A DNA stretch of 23,700 bases. Origin: a virus. The notes beneath the pieces were generated by a model, which ran no database searches, was not told the DNA's origin, and worked only from the letters and a program-made list of their open reading frames with translations. Of this stretch, positions 12,037 to 18,316 are shown piece by piece (within the stretch, counting starts at the first letter, position 1; each line of letters starts with the position of its first letter). Location of the stretch: the IMG/VR virus record IMGVR_UViG_3300006802_000581, positions 1 through 23,700 of that record; one strand, written 5' to 3'. The position numbers and the translations under genes were made by a program.

Positions 12037-12066
12037 ATACTACAGTCAGACAGTCAGACATTGCAA
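12037..12066 (-). promoter_or_regulatory. Candidate leftward early promoter
   Basis: On the minus strand, -35 TTGCAA (12066-12061) and -10 TAGTAT (12042-12037) are separated by 18 bp. The spacer is filled by the tandem repeat, so a repressor bound there would block the promoter. Predicted transcription start is at the GTG start codon of the gene at 12030. Confidence 0.42.
12043..12058 (+). repeat. Tandem 8-bp operator-like repeat
   Basis: CAGTCAGA occurs twice in direct tandem (12043-12050, 12051-12058), followed by CA. It lies between two divergent genes whose products look like RHH proteins. RHH repressors such as MetJ bind tandem 8-bp boxes, so the period fits. Confidence 0.55.
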
Positions 12067-12100
12067 GCAGAAAAACAGACTTTTCAAAACAAAGTGCTTT

Positions 12101-12478
12101 ATGAAAACTTCCAAATGGCGTCCGACTCTTCTCCTGCCTCCCGAGGCTGAAAACCAACTCCAAGTGCTCGCCGCGAAACTCGGCGTGAGCCTTCAGGAAA
12201 TGATGCGCGACGCCGTAATGTCTCTACTGCGCCCGCAGTCCATGCCGTTGAGCAAAAAAGATGAAGATGTGTTAGCATTTCTAGGCGACATCACGCTAAA
12301 CAGCCCGAAAATCGCGGAGTCTATTAGAGATCTAATCGCTAAGTGTGCGGAGGAATACACGGCTCATGGGCACTCTACACTCGATGAACGAATCGAGACA
12401 GAGCTTGGAAAAGCGCAGCGAATTGTGGGTGCGCCTGCGCGAAGTACGAGACGCAATAAGGCGACTCGAGGCGCTTGA
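12101..12478 (+). CDS. Divergent regulator candidate with RHH-like N-terminus, 125 aa
   Basis: The N-terminal 45 residues read strand-helix-helix (KWRPTLLLPPEAENQLQVLA, AKLGVSLQEMMRDAVMSLL), the ribbon-helix-helix pattern of CopG/Arc-type repressors. The remainder is helical (KIAESIRDLIAKCAEEYTA) and ends in a basic tail. It runs opposite to both flanking operons from ATG 12101, with no strong Shine-Dalgarno and a relatively AT-rich leader. This position, between early and late leftward operons, is where a temperate phage keeps its repressor. The repressor role is inferred. Confidence 0.72.
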   Translation: MKTSKWRPTLLLPPEAENQLQVLAAKLGVSLQEMMRDAVMSLLRPQSMPLSKKDEDVLAFLGDITLNSPKIAESIRDLIAKCAEEYTAHGHSTLDERIETELGKAQRIVGAPARSTRRNKATRGA

Positions 12479-12527
12479 AAAGGAGATTCTCGCCCGCCTC
12501 GAAAATGAAAAAGCCCCCCGGCGTTAA
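12366..12527 (+). CDS. Small coiled-coil protein, 53 aa
   Basis: From ATG 12366 the frame encodes one charged helix with heptad character (RLREVRDAIRRLEALEKEIL, ARLENEK). GGAGG lies 12 nt upstream, rather far. It overlaps the 3' part of the upstream gene by 113 bp in another frame, which is long, so one of the two C-terminal readings could be non-coding. Its TAA stop lies in the loop of the terminator at 12508-12538. Confidence 0.45.
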   Translation: MGTLHSMNESRQSLEKRSELWVRLREVRDAIRRLEALEKEILARLENEKAPRR

Positions 12528-12538
12528 CCGGAGGGCTT
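12508..12538 (-). terminator. Intrinsic terminator of the late leftward operon
   Basis: AAGCCC pairs with GGGCTT and, after one mismatch, CCGG with CCGG, closing a 6-nt loop (12522-12527). On the minus strand it is followed by a run of five T (12512-12508). The loop holds TTAA, which supplies the stop codons of the + strand 53-residue gene and of the minus-strand zinc-finger gene. It marks the end of the tail/lysis transcription unit. Confidence 0.8.
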
Positions 12539-12769
12539 AGAAAACCACCACAAATCTATCCGCCGCTCGACGGATGGAAACCCCCACCCGCCTGGGTGGG
12601 AGCATTTCGGAACGCCGCGAGGCACCAGCTCGCGCGCCGCAGCCGCCGCCCGTTTGCGCGCGCAGTCGCAGACGACCGGAGCGCGACGGTACCAGCGCCA
12701 GCCGCATCCGTGGCACTTGGCGCAGCCGACGCGGGCGAGCGCCAGCGGGCTAAAAGGCAGCGACGACAT
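12524..12769 (-). CDS. Zinc-finger-like protein, 81 aa
   Basis: CAKCHGCGW followed by VVCDCARKR gives a CxxCxxC...CxC cluster typical of small phage zinc-binding proteins. The C-terminus is Trp-rich (RRIDLWWFSKPSG). Start ATG 12769 lies inside the 3' end of the exported protein gene (20-bp overlap) with GAGG close upstream. It is the last gene of the late leftward unit, ending in the terminator loop. Function unknown. Confidence 0.62.
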   Translation of the reverse strand: MSSLPFSPLALARVGCAKCHGCGWRWYRRAPVVCDCARKRAAAAARELVPRGVPKCSHPGGWGFPSVERRIDLWWFSKPSG

Positions 12770-13115
12770 CCTCGGCGTCCCACGGCACCAGCGGCACCAC
12801 GCGGCCAGCTTCTACGCGGTAGTCGAGGCCGGGAAGCTGGACGAGGCCGTTTCGCGCCACGGCCAGTCGGCCCTGCGCGTCGTATGAGCCGTCCGTGTTG
12901 CGCGTCAGCCGCACGGGCGCCGGCCGAGCCGCGCGAAGCTCACCGCCAACGATCTCGACGCCAGATCCGAGGCGAAGGCTGTAGAACTGCCCCGCGCCGT
13001 CAACGGCCACGATCTCGGCGGGCGTCTGCGAGCCGCGCCGGAGCTGGCCTCCAGTGATGCGGCTCTGCGCCCAGAGAGCGGCGGATATAGCGAGGATTGC
13101 AATAGCCGTTTTCAC
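12750..13115 (-). CDS. Exported tail-associated protein candidate, 121 aa
   Basis: It starts at GTG 13115 in a GTGA overlap with the preceding gene. A Sec-type signal peptide is evident (VKTAIAILAISAALWAQS). The mature part carries YSLRLGSGVEIVGGELRAA and a C-terminal RNGLVQLPGLDYRVEAGRVV segment. The latter resembles the yrNGlxQxpGxDYtvxGxxv repeat found in phage tail and fibre proteins. Together with the fibre gene just upstream it probably belongs to an adhesion structure. Confidence 0.7.
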   Translation of the reverse strand: MKTAIAILAISAALWAQSRITGGQLRRGSQTPAEIVAVDGAGQFYSLRLGSGVEIVGGELRAARPAPVRLTRNTDGSYDAQGRLAVARNGLVQLPGLDYRVEAGRVVPLVPWDAEDVVAAF

Positions 13116-13513
13116 TTTTCGGTCCTCGCCGCGTCGAACAGCGCTTTCCGCTTGGCCTCCAGCGCTGCTTTCTTCGCCGATAATTCGGCCACATCGGCCT
13201 GGGTCGCCGCGCTCGGGTATTGGCTTACAATAGACTCCAGCAGCGAGATGAGATGCGCCTTGGTCAATTCGGCGGCGTTGGCGTACTTCGGCGTGCATAC
13301 GGGCGGCGTAGCGGTGTCGCAGGTGGTCTGCGTCGCCATCCATTGCATCAGCGAGTCGAGCCCAGCACTGGCGGCGGTGCCGGTGATTTTGGCGGTTGTG
13401 ACAACGCCCGCGTCATCCGTCACGCGAATGATAATCGATGCTTTGGGGGTTTGCGCCTGGAGGCCCAGCGCGAAGATGAGGAGGGCCGCAGCCCGGATGA
13501 GGATGGTGGTCAT
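13112..13513 (-). CDS. Exported protein with C-terminal coiled coil, 133 aa
   Basis: A signal peptide (TTILIRAAALLIFALGLQAQ) is followed by a beta strand segment (KASIIIRVTDDAGVVTTAKI), a Cys pair (TCDTATPPVCT) that could form a disulfide, and a C-terminal charged helix (ADVAELSAKKAALEAKRKAL). ATG 13513 with AAAGGAAAAACC. It lies directly after the fibre-like gene and before another exported protein. No family is recognised; a fibre partner or chaperone is possible. Confidence 0.7.
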   Translation of the reverse strand: MTTILIRAAALLIFALGLQAQTPKASIIIRVTDDAGVVTTAKITGTAASAGLDSLMQWMATQTTCDTATPPVCTPKYANAAELTKAHLISLLESIVSQYPSAATQADVAELSAKKAALEAKRKALFDAARTEK

Positions 13514-13530
13514 GGTTTTTCCTTTATTGG

Positions 13531-15147
13531 TTAGAATGCTGCCAGTGTGGCGCGTTTGATGACGCCGGAAGCCGTGCAAGCGTAGACATACGATGCGTCC
13601 GCCCAGAGAGCACCAGCGGTGCAGGCGTCAGTGGAGGCAGAGGGGGTGGACTGGGATACGACGATTTTGCCGAGGCCGGTGGAGCCGTCGGTGACTTTGA
13701 GGTAACCGGCTGCGGCGCGTCGAAGTCCGATATCCTTAGACCCTGCAAAGCTCACTGTACTCGACCATGCAAGGCCACGGCTTGAAGCAAACAGCAGGTT
13801 ATCGGTGGCGTCGAAATCATCCTGCAGCGCCCAGCCGTTATCAATTAAAGACGTGAACCGAGGGCCAAACATGCGCCCGGTTGATCCGGTAGCAAGAAGC
13901 ACCGTACCCGCATAATTCTGCCACTCCGTCAGGTTCGTCGTACTCTGCCCTGCTCCGGCGCGGATAACGGCTTTGGTGACGCCGGTGGTGGCGGTCTGGT
14001 CGTAGACGCGTAGCGTGCCGGAGGAGCCGGAGTTGGCGACTTCGAGCTTGTAGTTTCCGTCCGTGGTGCCGCCGATGAGGAGGTTGCCTGTGGTGCTGGC
14101 AAGTCTCATTTTTTCAGAGTTGTTCACCGAAAACTTCAGCGCGTTCGTGCTCGCAGTGTTAATGGACATGTCAATTCCAGCGACTCCATCAATACCCTGC
14201 ATCCTTGCCCCGCCAGCAACATCGAGGGTGTATGCTGGACTACACGTCCCCACCCCCAACCGATGATTCGTCGTATCCGCGCAGATCACGCTATCACTCG
14301 TCGGTACCCCCGTTCCCTGGCCAATCCACAGCCGCCCGGATGCCACGGTGGACGACAGCGCGGTTGCGGTGCTGGCGTTGCCGGTGAGGGCACCGGTGAA
14401 TCCCGTCGAGGTCACCGACGTAAGCCCGGTGATCGTAGCGGGCAGGGACAGCGTAATCGCTCCCGTCGCCGCCGAAGCCGTGATCTGGTTGGCCGTGCCG
14501 CTGATCGTCGTCGGCAGAGCCGTGCAGGACTCGCTGTTGCCCGAAGCATCGACGCCCAGCGGAAACGTACCAGCCGCGCAGTTGGTGCCGTTGGCCGCGA
14601 GGGCGGTGGCGGTCCCGGCGTTGCCCGCGATATTGGTCGTCCATGCCGGATAACCACCCGACAGCGCCAGCACCTGCCCGTTGCTGCCAGCCGCCAGCGC
14701 GGTTCCCACGCCCGCGGACGAGCCGTAGACCATCGAGCCAGCGGCCAGCGCCAATTGCGACGCCTGGAAGGTCGCCGTCGGCGTCGGCACGGTCGTCGAG
14801 CGCATCGCCCGCACGGTGGTGGTTCCGGTGGCAGGCGTCCACGTCTCGGTCCACGGTGCGCCCTGCGAGGGTATGAAACGCGCCGAATACGAAGTCCCGC
14901 TAGGCGTAATCGAGTCCGTGCAAACCAGCGTCACCGCAAACGCGCCAGCCGTCACCGTGACAGTCCGCCGCCAGCCGGTGAGCGTGGTACTGCCGGTGTA
15001 CAGCGGCTGCGCGGAGGCCGGATTGTTCAAGCTGATCTCGACGCGGCCCGTGAAGGCGGTGCCGTCGAAGTTGGTCAGCGTGTCGCTGATGACGCAGTCG
15101 GTCGCGTGGGCTGACAAGGCCAGAAAAAAAAGTGCGAGGAAACGCAT
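13531..15147 (-). CDS. Exported tail fibre-like protein, 538 aa
   Basis: An N-terminal signal peptide (MRFLALFFLALSAHA) is unexpected for a virion protein. After a beta-domain with TGWRRTVTVTAGAFAVTLVC, the protein shows fibre features: GSNGQVLALSGGYPAW, GNAGTATALAANG, GNASTATALSS, NHRLGVGT...AYTLDVAGG and a C-terminal DACTAGALWADASYVYAC domain. It has eight Cys, an even number compatible with disulfides. Start ATG 15147 with AAGGAGATC about 9 nt upstream. It probably is a receptor-binding or surface-adhesion fibre. Alternatively it is a secreted host-type protein carried as a lysogenic conversion gene. Confidence 0.78.
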   Translation of the reverse strand: MRFLALFFLALSAHATDCVISDTLTNFDGTAFTGRVEISLNNPASAQPLYTGSTTLTGWRRTVTVTAGAFAVTLVCTDSITPSGTSYSARFIPSQGAPWTETWTPATGTTTVRAMRSTTVPTPTATFQASQLALAAGSMVYGSSAGVGTALAAGSNGQVLALSGGYPAWTTNIAGNAGTATALAANGTNCAAGTFPLGVDASGNSESCTALPTTISGTANQITASAATGAITLSLPATITGLTSVTSTGFTGALTGNASTATALSSTVASGRLWIGQGTGVPTSDSVICADTTNHRLGVGTCSPAYTLDVAGGARMQGIDGVAGIDMSINTASTNALKFSVNNSEKMRLASTTGNLLIGGTTDGNYKLEVANSGSSGTLRVYDQTATTGVTKAVIRAGAGQSTTNLTEWQNYAGTVLLATGSTGRMFGPRFTSLIDNGWALQDDFDATDNLLFASSRGLAWSSTVSFAGSKDIGLRRAAAGYLKVTDGSTGLGKIVVSQSTPSASTDACTAGALWADASYVYACTASGVIKRATLAAF

Positions 15148-15228
15148 TTTTTGCTTGATCTCCTTACGATAAGCGGTTAATGTATAGACATAGGGCAGCG
15201 GCGAACGCGGCCCGAGAGGAGAGAGAAA
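15148..15228 (+). promoter_or_regulatory. Upstream region of the + strand cassette
   Basis: This AT-richer gap lies between two divergent genes. TATAGA (15183-15188) could serve as a -10, but no -35 at the right distance is convincing. The Shine-Dalgarno GAGAGGAGAGAG (15213-15224) for the gene at 15229 is clear. Confidence 0.3.
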
Positions 15229-15402
15229 ATGGTCAGACTGTACGGCAACACCTACCCGGTAAAAGAAGCTCTCAAGGCTATTGGCGCTCGCTGGAACGCC
15301 GCCGAAAAAGCCTGGTACGTTCCGTCCAACCAGTCTCTCGTCGCAATGGCAATGATCGAACGCGGCTGCACCGCCGATGAGTTTTACGGACGCAACAATT
15401 AA
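15229..15402 (+). CDS. DUF5710-like protein, 57 aa
   Basis: Residues 6-31 (GNTYPVKEALKAIGARWNAA then EKAWYVPS) match the DUF5710 pattern, in which a small domain has the K-x-x-GARW...k-x-WyvP signature. This domain is often fused to primases and plasmid proteins; here it stands alone. ATG 15229 has GAGGAGAGAG upstream. It is the first of three closely spaced + strand genes that interrupt the leftward late operon. Confidence 0.75.
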   Translation: MVRLYGNTYPVKEALKAIGARWNAAEKAWYVPSNQSLVAMAMIERGCTADEFYGRNN

Positions 15403-15416
15403 CCACAGAGGAAACC

Positions 15417-15644
15417 ATGACCACCATCACCCACAACGGAAAACAGGCTCGCTTGCGGGCCGAGATTGGCGAATTCATCACCGAAACGCAAGCCAAGCGC
15501 GCCCTCAAGGCCATCGGCGGCAAAGGCCATTGGTTTGTTGGCGACAACGGCGTGCAGATTTTCAAACTGCACAACGGCCCGTTTGTTCTGCGCCAGCTTT
15601 CGCCGGATCAGGTCGCCGCCGTGCGGGAGGCGTCCAATGCCTAA
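15417..15644 (+). CDS. Hypothetical protein, 75 aa
   Basis: ATG 15417 with GAGGAAACC. The product (ITHNGKQARLRAEIGEFITE, TQAKRALKAIGGKGHWFVGD, then NGVQIFKLHNGPFVLRQL) is a compact basic alpha/beta protein. Its ALKAIGGKGHWFVG phrase recalls the ALKAIGARW...WYVP phrase of the preceding gene, so the two may be distant duplicates. It overlaps the next gene by 8 bp. Confidence 0.7.
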   Translation: MTTITHNGKQARLRAEIGEFITETQAKRALKAIGGKGHWFVGDNGVQIFKLHNGPFVLRQLSPDQVAAVREASNA

Positions 15645-15807
15645 AGACCCCGCCGCCGTCGCCCTCGGCCGCAAGGGCGGGCAGGCGAAGGTTAGTAAAG
15701 GCCCAACCAAAAGTATGACACCGGAAGAGAAATCCGCTTGGGGCAAGCGGCAAGCGGAGGCCAAGAAAGCCAAGCGGGCAGCTACCGCAGACGCTCCCAA
15801 GCCTTGA
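15637..15807 (+). CDS. Small basic protein, 56 aa
   Basis: ATG 15637 with GGGAGG upstream. The sequence is low-complexity and Lys/Ala-rich (AAVALGRKGGQAKVSKGPTK, EEKSAWGKRQAEAKKAKRAA). The LGRKGGQAK...GP phrase is seen in many small phage and bacterial proteins. It may bind nucleic acid. Its last 26 bp overlap, tail to tail, the end of the minus-strand 59-residue gene. Confidence 0.65.
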   Translation: MPKDPAAVALGRKGGQAKVSKGPTKSMTPEEKSAWGKRQAEAKKAKRAATADAPKP

Positions 15808-15961
15808 CCACATCAGCCCACGCCTTTAAGTCCAGAACGCCGTCCTTCAACCGGGCGGCGTACCCGTTATAGGCCGTTGCGAATTCGTTCATCCGCGCCT
15901 CGTCCACCGGAGCGTGCGGCTGCTCGGCTGCGGCGAGCATCAGCAGTTCGCGCCTCCTCAT
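15782..15961 (-). CDS. Hypothetical protein, 59 aa
   Basis: It starts at ATG 15961 in an ATGA overlap with the HExxH gene and ends TAG at 15782-15784. The product is helical (MRRRELLMLAAAEQPHAP, RMNEFATAYNGYAARLKDGV, LKAWADVVKAWERLR). Codon pattern and coupling support it. No family is recognised. It is the last leftward gene before the + strand cassette. Confidence 0.65.
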   Translation of the reverse strand: MRRRELLMLAAAEQPHAPVDEARMNEFATAYNGYAARLKDGVLDLKAWADVVKAWERLR

Positions 15962-16245
15962 CGCCGCACCAGAGCCCGCGCGATGTCGTCAATCCAGGCC
16001 TCGTGGCACGGGTCCGTTAGCCCGGTTCGGACGTGCAGTAGCTCATGCACCAGCACTCGCTCCATGTCCGCCCGCAGCCCGCGCCGGAGCCGCACGGTCC
16101 AGACGGGCGATTGTGAGCCGTCGTACTCGGCAAGGCCCAAGCATCCCGGCAGTTCACGTTCCATGAACAGGGCGGGCGGCTGAACAATGCCGAGGCGTCC
16201 GCACCACGCCAGCATCAGCGCTTGCGCGCGGTCGGCTTCTCGCAT
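15958..16245 (-). CDS. Small HExxH putative metallopeptidase, 95 aa
   Basis: HELLH at residues 67-71 within RVLVHELLHVRTG, with a downstream Glu82 in CHEAWID, makes a gluzincin-like zinc site. This resembles ImmA/IrrE or SprT-type minimal metallopeptidases. At 95 residues it is among the shortest such proteins and has almost nothing C-terminal of the site. ATG 16245 with GGGAGGTGCC. It overlaps the winged-helix gene by 31 bp. ImmA/IrrE-type proteins often cleave repressors, and a DNA-binding neighbour is suggestive, but substrate and activity are inferred. Confidence 0.7.
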   Translation of the reverse strand: MREADRAQALMLAWCGRLGIVQPPALFMERELPGCLGLAEYDGSQSPVWTVRLRRGLRADMERVLVHELLHVRTGLTDPCHEAWIDDIARALVRR

Positions 16246-16478
16246 GGCACCTCCCGGTAATGCGGCACTGGGTAGATTTTGCCGCCGCTGCGAATACGGA
16301 ACGCGCGGACCTCGACCAGCCCAGCGGCCACGGCGCGGCGGATTACTTCGGACGCTCTCGGCACCGACTTGCCCGAGTCGGCGGCAATTTGCGACATTGT
16401 GCGCCAGCCATCTGGCACGGCCTCGGCGGCTTTGTCGTCGAGCGCGGCGGCGAGGCGGGCTAGGAGGTTATCAGCCAT
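16215..16478 (-). CDS. Winged-helix DNA-binding protein, 87 aa
   Basis: A winged-HTH pattern is seen: WRTMSQIAADSGKSVPRASE then VIRRAVAAGLVEVRAFRIRS with wing GGKIYPVPHYR. Similar small proteins occur near holin and terminase genes in phages. ATG 16478 with GGAGAGCC. Role unclear: a regulator, or DNA contact within late functions. Confidence 0.75.
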   Translation of the reverse strand: MADNLLARLAAALDDKAAEAVPDGWRTMSQIAADSGKSVPRASEVIRRAVAAGLVEVRAFRIRSGGKIYPVPHYREVPCEKPTARKR

Positions 16479-17215
16479 CGGGGGCTCTCCTTCTCGCCGT
16501 GGCCGCAGCGCCAATGCAACAGATTCCCAGTGCTGTCGTCGTCGCAATACTCGCCGTAGGCTAGCCCGTGTCCCCATGCGAGAGTTTGCCGGCGGCGGCG
16601 GGCGTATCCCATTTTTCTCGGGTCCGCGCCGAGGCCAACGCAGATTCCCCACGGCGCTCCAATGACCCGCCCGGGGACGAACTCCGGCTTGTGGACGTGC
16701 GCCATGACCACGTTGTTTCCGCGCCGCATCTCAACGTGGTCGCGAACGGCGTTGACGTTGTACATGAACCCGTGTCCGAAGTCGGTGTTGCCGAGGGTGA
16801 GCCAGCCTGTCTCGATGTCGTAGTGATGGATCTTACACTTGACCGACCCCGCCGCCGCCTGCATATCCGCCCACAGCCGCCGCGACAGTTCGGACACGAT
16901 TGCGGATGGATGGTCGATCAGTTCGACCACGCGCGTGTCGTGGTTGCCGAGCATCCAATCACTCGGCTCCATTTCCTTGATCCAGTTCAGCGCGGCGCGC
17001 ACGTCTGGCTCGAGCGGTTCCGCCTCGTCTTTCGTGCCGCGCGCCCCGCCACGCAGGCAGGCGGTGTCGAGAACGTCGCCCAATTCAATGTGTCGGTCGG
17101 GCTTGAAGTCGCGCTTGAACGCGCGGACGTTTCGCTGGTACTCGCGACAGGCATAAACGCTGTGCAGGCACCCCGTCGCCATCCACCGCCGCCATCGCCT
17201 ATTTAGATTGGCCAC
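16460..17215 (-). CDS. Calcineurin-like metallophosphoesterase, 251 aa
   Basis: Motifs of the family are ELGDVLD (45-50), MLGNHDTR (88-95), GHGF (about 148-151) and MAHVHKP (about 170-176), which bind two metals and hydrolyse phosphodiesters or phosphomonoesters. The first motif, usually D-x-H, reads C-L-H (ATGCLHSVY), so one metal ligand seems to be missing or replaced. GTG 17215 is the start used here; ATG 17182 is an alternative. Phage versions are found in early or accessory regions and may remove phosphates from nucleic acids or nucleotides. Activity cannot be confirmed. Confidence 0.82.
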   Translation of the reverse strand: MANLNRRWRRWMATGCLHSVYACREYQRNVRAFKRDFKPDRHIELGDVLDTACLRGGARGTKDEAEPLEPDVRAALNWIKEMEPSDWMLGNHDTRVVELIDHPSAIVSELSRRLWADMQAAAGSVKCKIHHYDIETGWLTLGNTDFGHGFMYNVNAVRDHVEMRRGNNVVMAHVHKPEFVPGRVIGAPWGICVGLGADPRKMGYARRRRQTLAWGHGLAYGEYCDDDSTGNLLHWRCGHGEKESPRWLITS

Positions 17216-17495
17216 CGGCCACCGCCTGAAGAATCCACGACGCCAGCCCGCCTACGATGGACGCGACCGCCACCGCAGCCTTCCACGCTCCGCGCGCCTC
17301 GATAGCAGCCATCTCGATGGATGTCAGCCTCTCCTCGCTTTTGCCGACACGGCCATTGAGCCGCGCCAGGTGTTCGCGGATCTGTGTTATCTCCTGCCTG
17401 ATAAGAGCCGATTCCGTTCGGCTTTCCCCTTGCTCGGCAAGAATTCCGTCTAGTTTTTCCGAGAGGCGCTCGAATTGGTCCAAGGTCAACTCCAT
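17199..17495 (-). CDS. XhlA-like haemolysin/holin-associated protein, 98 aa
   Basis: A coiled-coil N-terminal part (LDQFERLSEKLDGILAEQ, REHLARLNGRVGKSEERLTS) is followed by one C-terminal transmembrane segment (AAVAVASIVGGLASWILQAV). This is the layout of XhlA-type proteins that work with holins in phage lysis modules. ATG 17495 with AGGAG about 11 nt upstream. Its neighbour is a two-TM holin candidate. Confidence 0.72.
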   Translation of the reverse strand: MELTLDQFERLSEKLDGILAEQGESRTESALIRQEITQIREHLARLNGRVGKSEERLTSIEMAAIEARGAWKAAVAVASIVGGLASWILQAVAGGQSK

Positions 17496-17509
17496 ACAGA
17501 GGGTTACTC

Positions 17510-17728
17510 CTACTGCTGGTCGGGGCGAGGCCCGGTTGCTCCCGTTCCGCGCGAGGGCGGCGGGGTGTATAGCCCGTGCAGGGCAAGTACAGTCTGCAAA
17601 CTGCCGACGACGAGAATCAGCCAATGGCCGAGCGGGTCATCGGCCAGAAGTCCCTGCGCCTGCGCCCCGTAGACGACTAGGAACACGAAATGCAGGAACA
17701 TTTGGATAGGCGCGGGTAGGTGTTTCAT
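17510..17728 (-). CDS. Two-TM holin candidate, 72 aa
   Basis: Two hydrophobic segments are visible: IQMFLHFVFLVVYGAQAQG and HWLILVVGSLQTVLALHGLY, with a short loop and a polar Pro-rich C-terminus. This matches small class II holins, which form membrane holes to free the endolysin. ATG 17728 with GGAGCCGAA overlaps the upstream stop (ATGA). The M15 endolysin lies about 1 kb upstream in the same operon. Confidence 0.7.
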   Translation of the reverse strand: MKHLPAPIQMFLHFVFLVVYGAQAQGLLADDPLGHWLILVVGSLQTVLALHGLYTPPPSRGTGATGPRPDQQ

Positions 17729-17901
17729 TTCGGCTCCAACGCGGAGAGTATCCGCTCAACACGCTCCAGCCCCGCGATGCGGACCAGATCGAACCGCTTG
17801 CGGATTTCCGGGTCCATCGTTTCGCGATCCTTTGCGGCCAACTCAATCAGCGCCGTCCCAAACTGCAACGCGGCGACAATCACGCCTTCATACGGGAGCA
17901 T
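17725..17901 (-). CDS. Hypothetical protein, 58 aa
   Basis: ATG 17901 has GAGG upstream and overlaps the previous gene by 14 bp. The product (MLPYEGVIVAALQFGTALIE, LAAKDRETMD, VRIAGLERVERILSALEPK) is a compact helical protein. It is coupled to the holin candidate by ATGA. No family is recognised; its place suggests a lysis accessory role. Confidence 0.65.
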   Translation of the reverse strand: MLPYEGVIVAALQFGTALIELAAKDRETMDPEIRKRFDLVRIAGLERVERILSALEPK

Positions 17902-18316
17902 TGATGCCTCTTTTCCTCAGCGCCTGGCTGATCTTGACGGGGTCGGTTTTCCGCTGGCCAAGTTTGTTCGACAAGACCTCCCAGCCGTGACCGAACAGAC
18001 CAACCAGATCCCAGGGGTTCCAGTGGTCGAAGTCAATCTCGTGCCGCCCGTCGTCATGCAGTACGATCTGCGCCGCGCATCTCCCGCGGGACTCGCGCCA
18101 GCCGGCGACCGCCGTATCGCCGTGGTTGCGGTAGTTGGCGGGCTTGAGGTCGCCACGGCTGACGACGTACTTCACCGACTCGGCCATGTTGAACGACGGC
18201 GCGAAGAAGCACCTATCGGCCCGCATCTCGACGGCGTTGCTCAACTCGATTCCAACATGCCGCGCCCACGCGCTGATGTTCGCGTAGCAGCGCATTTTCG
18301 GGGTGAGGTGCTTCAC
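17888..18316 (-). CDS. Hypothetical protein, 142 aa
   Basis: GTG 18316 with AGGGGGAAGT overlaps the upstream stop. The second half has a distinctive stretch (HDDGRHEIDFDHWNPWDLVG, LFGHGWEVLSNKLGQRKTDP) rich in His, Asp and Trp, resembling a conserved phage domain, but I cannot name it. The His/Asp cluster could bind metal. It lies between an unknown protein and the lysis cluster. Confidence 0.7.
   Translation of the reverse strand: MKHLTPKMRCYANISAWARHVGIELSNAVEMRADRCFFAPSFNMAESVKYVVSRGDLKPANYRNHGDTAVAGWRESRGRCAAQIVLHDDGRHEIDFDHWNPWDLVGLFGHGWEVLSNKLGQRKTDPVKISQALRKRGINAPV

Noticed and set aside
14263-15114. 283-codon + strand frame opposite the fibre-like gene
   Set aside because: Arg/Gly-rich translation of GC-rich antisense DNA without start signals or domain pattern.
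15180-15380. 66-codon + strand frame overlapping the DUF5710-like gene
   Set aside because: The in-register gene from 15229 has a strong Shine-Dalgarno and a recognisable domain; the other frame is Arg-rich noise.
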